NCBI RefSeq assembly: GCF_000688295.1
Contig: NZ_JHZF01000011.1
Span: forward strand, 186,001-250,000
Source: Pseudooceanicola nanhaiensis DSM 18065
GTDB taxonomy: Bacteria > Pseudomonadota > Alphaproteobacteria > Rhodobacterales > Rhodobacteraceae
Direction of reading: 5' to 3'
DNA: 64,000 nt
Of the stretch, positions 9,612 to 17,698 are shown piece after piece; position 1 is the stretch's first letter; each line of letters starts with the position of its first letter. The notes under the pieces were generated by a model. That model saw nothing but the letters and a program-made list of their open reading frames with translations. It had not been told where the DNA came from and searched no databases. The position numbers were made by a program, and so were the translations under genes.

Positions 9612-11865
9612 TGCCAAGTCTCCCCGTCCCGCCGGATCCGCCGACGGGCGGAGCCTTGGGACCGTTCAGTTTCGCCATCACCTGTTCCCGCGCGCCGAAG
9701 AGCGCGATGCCGCCGTCGGCCAGCAGCATGATCTTGTCCACGACCGACAGCAGCGCGGGCTTCTGGGTGATCACCACCACCGTGATCCCGTGCGCGCGGG
9801 CGTGCTGGACGGCGCGCGCCAGCGCCTTGTCGCCGGCCACGTCGAGGTTCGAGTTCGGCTCGTCCAGCACCACCAGCCGCGGGTTGCCGTAGAAGGCCCG
9901 CGCCAGCGCGATCCGCTGCTTCTGCCCGCCCGAAAGCGGCGCGCCATCGGCGGCCACCCGGGTCTCGTAGCCATGCGGCAGCGAGGCGATCATGTTGTGC
10001 ACGTCGGCCAGCGTCGCGGCGTGGTGGATCGCCTCGTCGGTGGCGTCGGCCCGCATCCGGGCGATGTTGTCCTTGATCGTACCGGGAAAGAGCTGCACGT
10101 CCTGCGGCAGGTAGCCGATGCTTTCGCCGAACTGCCGCGGGTCCCAGTTGCGGATGTCCATCAGGTCCAGCCGGACATTGCCCGAGGTGGGCAGGATCGA
10201 GCCCACGAGCATCTTGCCCAGCGTCGTCTTCCCGGCGCCGGAATTGCCGATCACCGCCAGCGTCTCGCCGGGGTTGAGCGAGAAGGAGATGCCGTTCAGC
10301 ACGACCTGCTTCGTGCCGCCGGGCACGTAGAGCAGCCGCTCGACATCCAGCCGGCCCTCGGGGTTGGGCAGGCGGAGCTTCTCGAACTTGTTCTCGGTGG
10401 AGCGCATCAGCGTGCCGATCCGCGCGGCCGCGCCCCGGGTCATGATGACGGTGTTCCAGCCCTCGATCGCGCCCTCGATGGGTGAGAAGGCCCGGCCCGC
10501 GATGATCGAGGCGGCGATCACCATGCCTCCGGTCAGGTAGCCGTCGAGCGAGAGGTAGGCCCCCCAGCCGAGGATCGCGACCTGGGTCAGCAGGCGCACG
10601 GTGCGCGAGACGGCGGCGAAGCTGACGTTGCGGTCCTGTGCCCGGACCTGCGCGGTCAGCGAGGCGGCGGTGTCGCGGCCCCAGATGCGCACGGCCTCGG
10701 GGATCATCGCCATCGCGTTGATGACCTGGCTGTTGCGCGCCATGGACTCGAGGTGCTGGTTCGCCTTGGCCTGCGCCATGTTCGCCTCGCCGAAGAGCGC
10801 GGCGGTGGCGCGCTGGTTGATCAGCGCGATGACGGCCAGCAGGGCGGCGGTGACCACCACGATCATCCCGAGGTCGGGGTGGATCAGGAAGATCGCGAGG
10901 ATGAAGAGCGGCGCGAAGGGCACGTCGAGGAGCGCGAGCAGGGTGGGCGAGACGAGGAAGCCCCGCACCGTCTGAAGATCGCCCAGCGTCTGGTATTCGC
11001 GCCCGGTTCCGTGCAGCGAGGCATGGGCCGCGGCCTGCAGCACCGGTGCGCCGAGGCGCGAGGCGACCTCGACCGCGGTGCGCATGAGGATGTAGCGGCG
11101 GATGGCGTCGAAGATCGACTGGAAGACCACCGCGCCCACGATGATCGCGGTCAGCATGACGAGCGTGTCGGTCGAGCGGCTGGTCAGCACCCGGTCGCTG
11201 ATCTGGAACAGGTAGATCGGAATGGCGAGGACGAGGACGTTGGTCGCCAGGGTGAGCGCGAAGACGACGAGCAGGTTGCGCGACACCGCGTTGCGGGCCT
11301 TGCGCAGCATCCGGTCGTGACGCTCGGGGTCGCGGCGGCGGTGGAAGGGATCGCGGGGATCCCCCGGCCCGCCCGAGCCGGGTGCGCGCTTCATCGGCTG
11401 GTTCGCCTTCGCCTCGACCGTCTCGCCCATCCCTGGCACCGGGCGGGCGGGCGCGTCGGGGCCGCGCGCCTCGGGCGTGGCACGCGCGGTGTCGGAGGGG
11501 GGCGCCTCGGCGGTGTCCGCGTGAGCCGTCGGGGCGGTCTCTGCCGGCGCTTCGCGCGCTTCGGGTCGGGGGGCTTCCCCTGGGGTGGGCGCTGCCTCGG
11601 GGGCTTCCGTCGAGGCGGCGGGCGCCTCTGCAGAGGCGGTCTGCCCGGGCTCAGCGGTGGCGGCAGGTTCGGAACCCGAAGGGGCTCCGGCGGCCGGGGT
11701 CTCCGTCGCAGAGGAACCGGCCCGATCGGCGTCTTCCGGTGCAAGGACCGGGTGCTTCAACACCAGGACCGGCCGTGCGGCCCCGGCCCGATCCCGGGCA
11801 TCGTCTGACGGAGGCTGCGGGTCATCGAGTGACCGCGCGAGGAACTTGCTTGCAGGTGCATTCAT
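9604..11865 (-). CDS. Type I secretion ABC exporter with long disordered N-terminal extension
   Basis: This 753-residue exporter has a fused membrane domain and ATPase (PrtD/PrsD type). Residues 1-190 are a Pro/Ala/Glu/Thr-rich, probably disordered extension absent from ordinary PrtD proteins of about 575 residues. Transmembrane segments start at about 197 (NLLVVFALTLATNVLVLAIP). Walker A GNSGAGKTT is at 540-548, the signature LSGGQKQRIALARA follows, and Walker B is LVVLDEPNSNLD. No C39 peptidase domain is present, so substrates should carry C-terminal signals. The gene lies 16 bp after the 708-residue protein gene and overlaps the adaptor gene. It presumably exports one or both proteins encoded upstream. 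Confidence 0.9.
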   Translation of the reverse strand: MNAPASKFLARSLDDPQPPSDDARDRAGAARPVLVLKHPVLAPEDADRAGSSATETPAAGAPSGSEPAATAEPGQTASAEAPAASTEAPEAAPTPGEAPRPEAREAPAETAPTAHADTAEAPPSDTARATPEARGPDAPARPVPGMGETVEAKANQPMKRAPGSGGPGDPRDPFHRRRDPERHDRMLRKARNAVSRNLLVVFALTLATNVLVLAIPIYLFQISDRVLTSRSTDTLVMLTAIIVGAVVFQSIFDAIRRYILMRTAVEVASRLGAPVLQAAAHASLHGTGREYQTLGDLQTVRGFLVSPTLLALLDVPFAPLFILAIFLIHPDLGMIVVVTAALLAVIALINQRATAALFGEANMAQAKANQHLESMARNSQVINAMAMIPEAVRIWGRDTAASLTAQVRAQDRNVSFAAVSRTVRLLTQVAILGWGAYLSLDGYLTGGMVIAASIIAGRAFSPIEGAIEGWNTVIMTRGAAARIGTLMRSTENKFEKLRLPNPEGRLDVERLLYVPGGTKQVVLNGISFSLNPGETLAVIGNSGAGKTTLGKMLVGSILPTSGNVRLDLMDIRNWDPRQFGESIGYLPQDVQLFPGTIKDNIARMRADATDEAIHHAATLADVHNMIASLPHGYETRVAADGAPLSGGQKQRIALARAFYGNPRLVVLDEPNSNLDVAGDKALARAVQHARAHGITVVVITQKPALLSVVDKIMLLADGGIALFGAREQVMAKLNGPKAPPVGGSGGTGRLGNE

Positions 11866-11881
11866 GGGGAATTTCCAGTTG

Positions 11882-14008
11882 TCAGAGGACCGAGCCAGCC
11901 ATCAGGTCATAGGCGTCCGCGGCGACGTGCTCGGTGGATGGCCCGAACTTGTCGGCCATCTTCTCGGCGATGCCGGCCTTGGTGTCCTCCATCAGGAAGG
12001 CGACCGCCTCGCTGGCGAGGCCGGTCTGCGGGGTCTGGGGCAGCTCGGGCTCGTCGATCAGCCCGGCCTGGTGGATCAGGAGCTCGGAATACCCGGTCTC
12101 GGACATCACCTGGGAATCGACGCCCCGGGCGGCGATGGTCGCGGCGTTCATCAGCGCGTTCGATCCGGCGACGACCTCCATCCCGGCGGGGGCGCCGGCG
12201 ATGCCGATGTCGTCGTTGTCCGAGGCCATGATGACCTGCTTGACCGTGTTCGACTGGATCAGGTTGCCCTCGATCTTCAGCACCCGGGCCTGTTCCAGCC
12301 CGGCGAGCGCCGGGTCGCTCATCAGGCGGTCCTGCATCTCGCGCAGGCCGATGTCCGGATCGCTCAGAAGTTCGGCCAGCGACGCCGACAGCTCGGCCTG
12401 GGTGTCCACGCCGGCCGTGGTCAGCCGGGCCTGGTTCATCAGCAGGTTGTCGGCCGCGCTGTCATGGGCCTCGTCGCCCGCCACGGCCGTCGCGGGCGGG
12501 GCCGCGGCCGGGCCGGGCTTGCCGTCGATCAGCACGTCCTTGTCGGCTTGCACCGCGCCGGCCTTGGCGGCGCCGGTGTCCGTCACCATGCCGCCCGAGG
12601 CCGCGACCGTCTCCGCGGCCGGACCGATGTCGATCTGATCATCGTCGCGCAGCACGAGGGTCTGCTGGATGGAATCGATCTGAAGGAAGTCGCCGGTGAT
12701 CAGGATCAGGTCATAGGCGAAGCCGCCGGTGACCAGCGCGCTTGCGTTCACCAGCGTGTTGTCGCCCAGGATGAAGGCGGAATTCGCGGCCCCGACCGCC
12801 AGCCCGAACATGTCGTTGTCCATCAGCTGGATGATCTGTTCGACGTAACTCGAGATGTAGAGGTCGCCCTTCACGACATCCATCGTGATCCACTTGGGAC
12901 CCGCGCCCTCGGGATCGCGGCCCGACTGCCAGGTGGCGGCGCTCGCCGCGGTGTCGACCTGCACGCTCTGGAAGACGGCGCCCGGTGCCGGGCTCGCGCC
13001 TGTCCCGGTGTCGTGGTTCCGGTAGGCGGCGACCTGGCTGATGATGTCGTGGCTCATCCACGTGCCGCCGACGGCGATGATCGGGGCGTCGACCAGCGAG
13101 ATCGAGAGGTGCGCCTCGTTGACGAGGAGGTTGCCGCCGGTGACGAGGCTGTGCCCGTCGGGCATGTCGTCGGGGCTGTGCCCCCGGGGCAGGTCGCGCG
13201 CGGCGACCGCTGCCGCCGCGCCGCCGTCCTCGCTGTCGGCGCGGTGGTGGGCGGGCAGGAGGTCATCCCAGGCGGGCAGGGTGGCCGCTTCGTGGCCGTT
13301 CAGCAGCCGCAGCGGCATGAGATCGCCGCGCATGAGGACGGTCTCGAACCCCGCGGCCTCGGCGGGGGCGAAGGCGGCCAGTGCGGCGGCCAGCGCGCTC
13401 ACCGCTTCCGTATCGGGCACCTCGCCCGGGGCGAAGCCGCCAGGGGCGTGCACGGACAGCGAGAGGGCGCCCAGCTCCTGCATCTCGCGCGCGTGCTGGG
13501 CGGGGTCGCGGAATGTGCCCTCGCCCAGCCGGTCGTTGTCGGAGAGCCGGACCGACTGGATGACCACGGTGATCATCGAGCCCGGGGCCAGCGGCACCGG
13601 GTCGGGGCGGAGGATCTCACTCTCGCCGATCGTCCAGCGGAGCCCGTCGGCCAGGGGCACCTGCGGGACGGCATGGGTGAATTCCAGCGTCCACGGCGCC
13701 ACCGGATCCTGCGGGACCGAGACGGAATGCAGCGGCGTGAAAAGCTCGCCCCGGAACTCGACCGAGTCCGGGACGGGCATTGGCTTGATTTCGGCTTCGC
13801 GCAGCGTGAATTTCTGCTCCACCTCTGCGTCGACGGTGTGGAGCGGACCCAGCTCCACATCGTCCCGCAGCGCCTTGAAGGTGTCGTAAGCCTCGCGTTG
13901 ACGGAGCTCTTCGATCTTCTGGCCGAAGAGGCCGATGAAATGCGCGATGGCGTCGGATGTCCGGTCTGCGACCATGTTCGGACCCAATCGTTCAGCTACT
14001 GGTGCCAC
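11882..14008 (-). CDS. Repeat-containing protein of the type I secretion operon
   Basis: This acidic 708-residue protein has no signal peptide. Its N-terminal 240 residues look globular; the rest carries two short motifs that recur. Motif 1 (pattern xNxLxNxAxLxxxG) occurs at about 291, 415, 519 and 615, for example GDNTLVNASALVTGG and GSNALMNAATIAARG. Motif 2 (G-D/N-L...Q...DxD) occurs at about 381, 439 and 581, for example GDLYISSYVEQIIQLMDND. No RTX nonapeptides are seen. Being second in an operon with its own exporter, it is probably a secreted structural protein or a partner of the preceding one. The ending AADAYDLMAGSVL could be part of a C-terminal secretion signal. The function is unknown. 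Confidence 0.75.
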   Translation of the reverse strand: MAPVAERLGPNMVADRTSDAIAHFIGLFGQKIEELRQREAYDTFKALRDDVELGPLHTVDAEVEQKFTLREAEIKPMPVPDSVEFRGELFTPLHSVSVPQDPVAPWTLEFTHAVPQVPLADGLRWTIGESEILRPDPVPLAPGSMITVVIQSVRLSDNDRLGEGTFRDPAQHAREMQELGALSLSVHAPGGFAPGEVPDTEAVSALAAALAAFAPAEAAGFETVLMRGDLMPLRLLNGHEAATLPAWDDLLPAHHRADSEDGGAAAAVAARDLPRGHSPDDMPDGHSLVTGGNLLVNEAHLSISLVDAPIIAVGGTWMSHDIISQVAAYRNHDTGTGASPAPGAVFQSVQVDTAASAATWQSGRDPEGAGPKWITMDVVKGDLYISSYVEQIIQLMDNDMFGLAVGAANSAFILGDNTLVNASALVTGGFAYDLILITGDFLQIDSIQQTLVLRDDDQIDIGPAAETVAASGGMVTDTGAAKAGAVQADKDVLIDGKPGPAAAPPATAVAGDEAHDSAADNLLMNQARLTTAGVDTQAELSASLAELLSDPDIGLREMQDRLMSDPALAGLEQARVLKIEGNLIQSNTVKQVIMASDNDDIGIAGAPAGMEVVAGSNALMNAATIAARGVDSQVMSETGYSELLIHQAGLIDEPELPQTPQTGLASEAVAFLMEDTKAGIAEKMADKFGPSTEHVAADAYDLMAGSVL

Positions 14009-14045
14009 GAAATGCGGCGGAAAGGATTTCTTTTCAAAAGCTGCG

Positions 14046-14063
14046 CCGGGCCCGAAGGCCCGG
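14046..14063 (-). terminator. Attenuator-like hairpin between the two repeat-protein genes
   Basis: Arms CCGGGCC and GGCCCGG (14046-14052 and 14057-14063) enclose CGAA. In the direction of the operon the hairpin is followed by GCGCAGCTTTTG; on the other strand it is followed by a T5 run. It may reduce read-through, so that the first gene is expressed more strongly than the exporter genes. Confidence 0.5.
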
Positions 14064-14090
14064 GCGCTGTTTTTCCGTGAGCAGGCGTCG

Positions 14091-16298
14091 TCAGCCTTCC
14101 GAGTCGTCGCCGGCGTAGGACGAGGTCATCGACCCGCCGACCATCGTCATGTCGACCGTGTTGCCGAGCACGTTGGCGCCCATGACGATCGACTGGTTGA
14201 AGGCCGAGGTGTCCACGACCGCGGCGGCCGAGGCGTAGGATTCGCCGGTCACGTAGCCGTCGTCTCCGTTGCTCGAGCCCCAGGTCCCGGCGCTGCCACC
14301 GGCGCCACCGGCCCCCGAGTAGGCCCCGTCGGCATCGCCGCCAGCCACGGCGCCGCCGGCGGAATCGCCGCCGTAGGCCGTCGCTGCCGCACCGCCGGTG
14401 GTGCCGCCCATGGCGTCGGCGTAGCCGCCTGCGCCGCCCATGCCGCTGTCGTTGTCGGCGCTCGCGTCGCCCGACCCGGCCGAGTTGGCCTCGCCGTCCG
14501 CGTCCGCCGCGCCGCCGTAGCCGGCGATCGCTTCCGCCATGCTGTCGGCCGTGCCGTCGGTGTCGGATTGCGAGAAGACGCTGGCGTAGCCGCCATCGCC
14601 CGAGGCGCTTGCGACATCGGCTTCACCGGTGCCCGAACCGGCCGAGTCGGCCGCCGAGTCGATGGTGCCGCCTGCGCCGCCGGTGCCGTCGGCCGCCGAG
14701 TTCGTCTCGGACGAACCGTCCGCCATGCCGTCCGCGGCGTTCGAGCCGCCGGCCCCGCCGGTCGCCGCCGTGTCCTGCGCGCTGTCGGCCGTGGTCTCGA
14801 CGTCGCCGCCGTTCTGGGCCACCGAGGGGTCGCCCGTCGACTGGTTGCCGTTGCCGTCGGCCATCTGGTCGCCCCCGGCCGTGCCGCCGGTGCCGTCGCC
14901 CGCATCGGTGTCGCCACCGGACGAGCTGCCGCCGCCGCCGGTCTCGGCCGTGCTGTCGCCGCTCGAGAGCTCTTCGTAGAGCGCCGCGATGGCCGCCTCG
15001 ACCAGGCCGCCGAAGCCGCCGTCCGCACTGTCGCCGCCTTCGCCGTCGGCGTCGTTGTCGGCGGCGTTGCCCACGTTGGCATCGGCGTCGTTGTCACCGC
15101 TCGACACGTCGTCGGAATCGGTGGTGCTGTCGCCCATGGCGCCGTTCAGGCCCAGCCCGATCGCACCCGCATCGCCACCGCCGGCGCCGTCGGCGTCGGC
15201 ATCCGCATCGGCCTGGGTGTCGGTGTCGTTGCTGCTGTCGGTCTCGTTGTCGCCGCCATCGGCTTCGCCGGCGGAGTCGGCACCGGAGAGCCCTGCGCCA
15301 AGCCCGAGGCCGATCGCCCCGGAATCGCCGCCGTCGCCCGCGTCGCCCTCGTTATCGGCCATGCTTTCGGCCGTCGCGTCGCTGTTGGCATCCGAGGTGC
15401 TGTCGCCCCCTTCGCCGCCGTCGCTGTCGTTGTCGGTCGACGCGCCGGAGAGGCCGACGCCAAGGGCCAGCCCTTCGGCATCGCCGCTGTCGCCGCCGGT
15501 GCCGCCATCGGCATCGGCCGCCGCGTCGCCGGTTTCGCCGCCCGCGGCCATGCCCATGCCGCCGATGCTGTTCGCACCCTCGCCTGCGCCGCCTTCGGAC
15601 CGGCCGCCGTCACCGGAGGCGCCGCCGTCGGACGCCGCACCGATGCCTTCGGCGGCATTGGCGTTGCCGCCGTAGGCGCTGCCGTTCTGGTGGAAGTCGG
15701 CATTGTTGGAGACGGTCGCATGGTGCAGCACGTCGTTGTCTTCCAGTTCCGAGGACTGGAAGTTGATCGACGCCATGTCGTTGCCGGCGCCGCCGAGCGA
15801 GCCCGACATGTCGATGTCGTCGCCCGGGTTGCTCTCGAGATCACCATTGGCGGTCAGGACGTCCCCGTCGAATTCCGCGTCGTCGCTCAGGTCGATGTCG
15901 ACCCAATCGTCGTCGCGCGGGATCCATTCGCCGCCGCCGAAGTCGATGTTGACCTCGTTCGCGTTCGAGTTGTCATTGTTGCCGTTGGTGTTGTCGACCG
16001 ACTGGGCCTGATCCTGGTCCTGGCCTTGTCCCTGGTCCTGACCCTGGCCCTGGTCCTGTCCTTGACCCTGGTCCTGTCCCTGTCCCTGATCCTGGCCTTG
16101 TCCCTGGTCCTGACCCTGGCCGTTCGTGTTGGTGTCGGTGGTGTCGACGTTGGTGTCCTGCGACTGTTCCTGAGCGTTCAGGTCCGCGTTCACCTCGGCT
16201 TCGTCGACCTCGATGGTCGTCTCGAAGTCCGCGTCGATCGTGTCGATGTTGACTTCCTCGAAGTCGGCGACGTTCACTGTCTGACGGTCTCTACTCAT
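14091..16298 (-). CDS. Very acidic low-complexity Gly/Asp/Ala/Ser-rich protein, putative type I secretion substrate
   Basis: This 735-residue protein is first in the secretion operon. Residues 60-95 are six exact GQGQDQ repeats. A short ordered segment follows at about 117-200 (NEVNIDFGGGEWIPRDDDW, NDMASINFQSSELEDNDVLHHATVS). Then come some 450 residues almost entirely of G, D, A, S, N and E, with three spaced copies of a GLALGVGLSGA-like motif. The C terminus (SAFNQSIVMGANVLGNTVDMTMVGG) resembles motif 1 of the next protein. No signal peptide or GGxGxDxUx RTX repeats are present. The start at 16298 has AAGGA eight bases upstream; an ATG two codons earlier is less well spaced. It is probably an exported matrix or adhesin-like protein, by inference from context. 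Confidence 0.72.
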   Translation of the reverse strand: MSRDRQTVNVADFEEVNIDTIDADFETTIEVDEAEVNADLNAQEQSQDTNVDTTDTNTNGQGQDQGQGQDQGQGQDQGQGQDQGQGQDQGQGQDQDQAQSVDNTNGNNDNSNANEVNIDFGGGEWIPRDDDWVDIDLSDDAEFDGDVLTANGDLESNPGDDIDMSGSLGGAGNDMASINFQSSELEDNDVLHHATVSNNADFHQNGSAYGGNANAAEGIGAASDGGASGDGGRSEGGAGEGANSIGGMGMAAGGETGDAAADADGGTGGDSGDAEGLALGVGLSGASTDNDSDGGEGGDSTSDANSDATAESMADNEGDAGDGGDSGAIGLGLGAGLSGADSAGEADGGDNETDSSNDTDTQADADADADGAGGGDAGAIGLGLNGAMGDSTTDSDDVSSGDNDADANVGNAADNDADGEGGDSADGGFGGLVEAAIAALYEELSSGDSTAETGGGGSSSGGDTDAGDGTGGTAGGDQMADGNGNQSTGDPSVAQNGGDVETTADSAQDTAATGGAGGSNAADGMADGSSETNSAADGTGGAGGTIDSAADSAGSGTGEADVASASGDGGYASVFSQSDTDGTADSMAEAIAGYGGAADADGEANSAGSGDASADNDSGMGGAGGYADAMGGTTGGAAATAYGGDSAGGAVAGGDADGAYSGAGGAGGSAGTWGSSNGDDGYVTGESYASAAAVVDTSAFNQSIVMGANVLGNTVDMTMVGGSMTSSYAGDDSEG
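16014..16121 (-). repeat. Six 18-bp tandem repeats encoding GQGQDQ
   Basis: The 108-bp tract consists of six 18-bp units. They differ mainly at synonymous third positions of Gln, Gly and Asp codons, so the protein repeat is exact while the DNA repeat is imperfect. A degenerate unit (DQAQ) follows at the left end. The codon drift suggests an old repeat under selection for the peptide. Confidence 0.9.
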
Positions 16299-16571
16299 TT
16301 TCATATTCCTTGGAAAAAATGGGCCACCGGACCGCAGGTCATCTCTCACGCGGCATGTCGGTCGGCCTGTTTGGTGCGAATCACGGAAGTTGGATGCGAC
16401 GGACCGCTTCCGCGCCGGTCCGATTCTCTTTGTGGCTGCCCTCCTTTCCCTGCGGACCGCGCCGAAATTGGCCGATCCTGCAGGCGGTGCACCGGCCCGG
16501 ATCGGACCATCGGCGCAGCTGCCTGGCACTGGAAAAGATCGTGGCGGAAGGTCCGTTCGGTGCCTATTCAC

Positions 16572-16957
16572 CGGACGATTAGGATCTGATTTCCGAAAAC
16601 ATAACGATCTGGAAATTAATCAATTGTTATGAATTCAGCTGGTCCGGGCCGGGCCCTGTCCGGGGCAGAAACCTCAACCAATTGCCAGCATCACCGGCCA
16701 ACGGAAGGCCTGCGAAACCGCGCCGGGGCCGAGTCTAGACTGAAAGTTCTAGAACCTTGACGTCGGGTGCCATCCAAGGGCGTAATCCTATCACGACGAG
16801 CCCGGGCACCCTACGGGATTGCGGCTCAAAGCGGTATTTCAGGCCGTCCCGACCGCCAATCCGTGCCCTGGTGACATCTTTTTCAGCGCCTCATGCGCCT
16901 TTGGTTTTTTTGCGCGGATTTCGCGTGCGACATATTGATTTGATCCTGGGGGCCACA
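16572..16957. promoter_or_regulatory. Divergent control region between the secretion operon and the CsgD-like regulator
   Basis: No gene is seen in this stretch. The part from about 16575 to 16640 is strikingly AT-rich for this genome (TTAATCAATTGTTATGAATTC) and probably holds the leftward promoter of the secretion operon, whose untranslated leader would be about 280 bases. Two CTAG-centred palindromes at 16732-16755 and a TTGACG at 16757-16762 may serve the rightward regulator gene. A T7 run with a Shine-Dalgarno-like GATCCTGGGGG lies close to the regulator start. Confidence 0.5.
16732..16755. promoter_or_regulatory. Twin 10-bp CTAG palindromes
   Basis: AGTCTAGACT (16732-16741) and GTTCTAGAAC (16746-16755) are each perfect palindromes, 14 bp apart centre to centre, directly in front of a TTGACG resembling a -35 element. 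CTAG is rare in GC-rich genomes, so two copies side by side look like an operator. No binding protein is known; autoregulation by the adjacent LuxR-type protein is a guess. Confidence 0.4.
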
Positions 16958-17698
16958 ATGGATTTCAAACGTGTCCCGTTGCCGGCGGACGTGGCGGATG
17001 AAACGCGCCGCGTCGGACTAGCGGTGATCGGCGGAACCCTTTTCTGCACGTCCCAGACATGCAGTCACATGGAGATGGAGTTTCGGACGCGCTGCGTCCA
17101 GGCGGTCTCCCTCGACAGGCTGGAGAGCCTTTATCCCGACTATCCCGACCTGCGGCTGCTGATCGTGGACGAGGACCTGGCCGACGACCTGCTCGAACGG
17201 GCAGACGCCTACCGGGCGCTGAACCGGACGGCGATGATCGCGCTCGGCTACCGGGACGTGGAGATCGCGCGGCACCATTACGGACGGACGCGGGAGGCCG
17301 GCGGCGCGCCGATCGGCTATCTCTCGATGAACGCGCCCATGGAGGTGCTGCTGTCCTCGATGCGGATGCTGTTTCACGGCGAATACTTCCTGCCGCAGGG
17401 TCTGCTGGGCATTGCTCCGCCCGGCACGCCGGCTCCGGACACCGCCGCGCCGCCCGCGCCTGCGGCCACCGGCGCCGAGACCTGCGAGAAGCTCTCGCGT
17501 CTCACGGGGCGGGAGAAGGAGATCCTCGAGCTGGTCTCGAGCGGCAACAGCAACAAGCAGATCGCGCGGCAGCTGGGCATCACCGAACACACCGTGAAGC
17601 TGCACATGCACAACATGTTCGGGAAGTTCGGCGTCTCGAACCGCACCGCCGCGGCGAACATGTATTTCGCGGCCCAGTCCCAAAATGCTCTCCGCTGA
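16958..17698 (+). CDS. LuxR/CsgD-type transcriptional regulator
   Basis: In this 246-residue regulator, residues 1-150 resemble a degenerate receiver domain like that of CsgD/VpsT, without a clear phosphoacceptor pattern. A Pro/Ala linker (PPGTPAPDTAAPPAPAATG) follows. The C-terminal GerE-type helix-turn-helix (LTGREKEILELVSSGNSNKQIARQLGITEHTVKLHMHNMFGKFGVSNR, about 182-230) is complete. The ATG at 16958 follows CTGGGGGCC. CsgD-like proteins commonly control biofilm matrix genes, and this gene is divergent from the secretion operon, so it is a good candidate regulator of it. It overlaps the next gene by 14 bp. Confidence 0.85.
   Translation: MDFKRVPLPADVADETRRVGLAVIGGTLFCTSQTCSHMEMEFRTRCVQAVSLDRLESLYPDYPDLRLLIVDEDLADDLLERADAYRALNRTAMIALGYRDVEIARHHYGRTREAGGAPIGYLSMNAPMEVLLSSMRMLFHGEYFLPQGLLGIAPPGTPAPDTAAPPAPAATGAETCEKLSRLTGREKEILELVSSGNSNKQIARQLGITEHTVKLHMHNMFGKFGVSNRTAAANMYFAAQSQNALR

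Noticed and set aside
16014-16121. CRISPR-like or non-coding direct repeats
   Set aside because: Units are 18 bp, in phase with a reading frame, without spacers, and encode an exact peptide repeat.
14091-16298. Calling the 735-residue protein an RTX toxin or haemolysin
   Set aside because: No GGxGxDxUx nonapeptides are present. Gly/Asp richness alone is not RTX, and no activation (acyltransferase) gene is nearby.
11585-16589. Long rightward Gly/Val/Arg-rich frames opposite the repeat-protein genes
   Set aside because: They mirror the low-complexity coding of the leftward genes, have no ribosome sites, and begin and end at arbitrary points.
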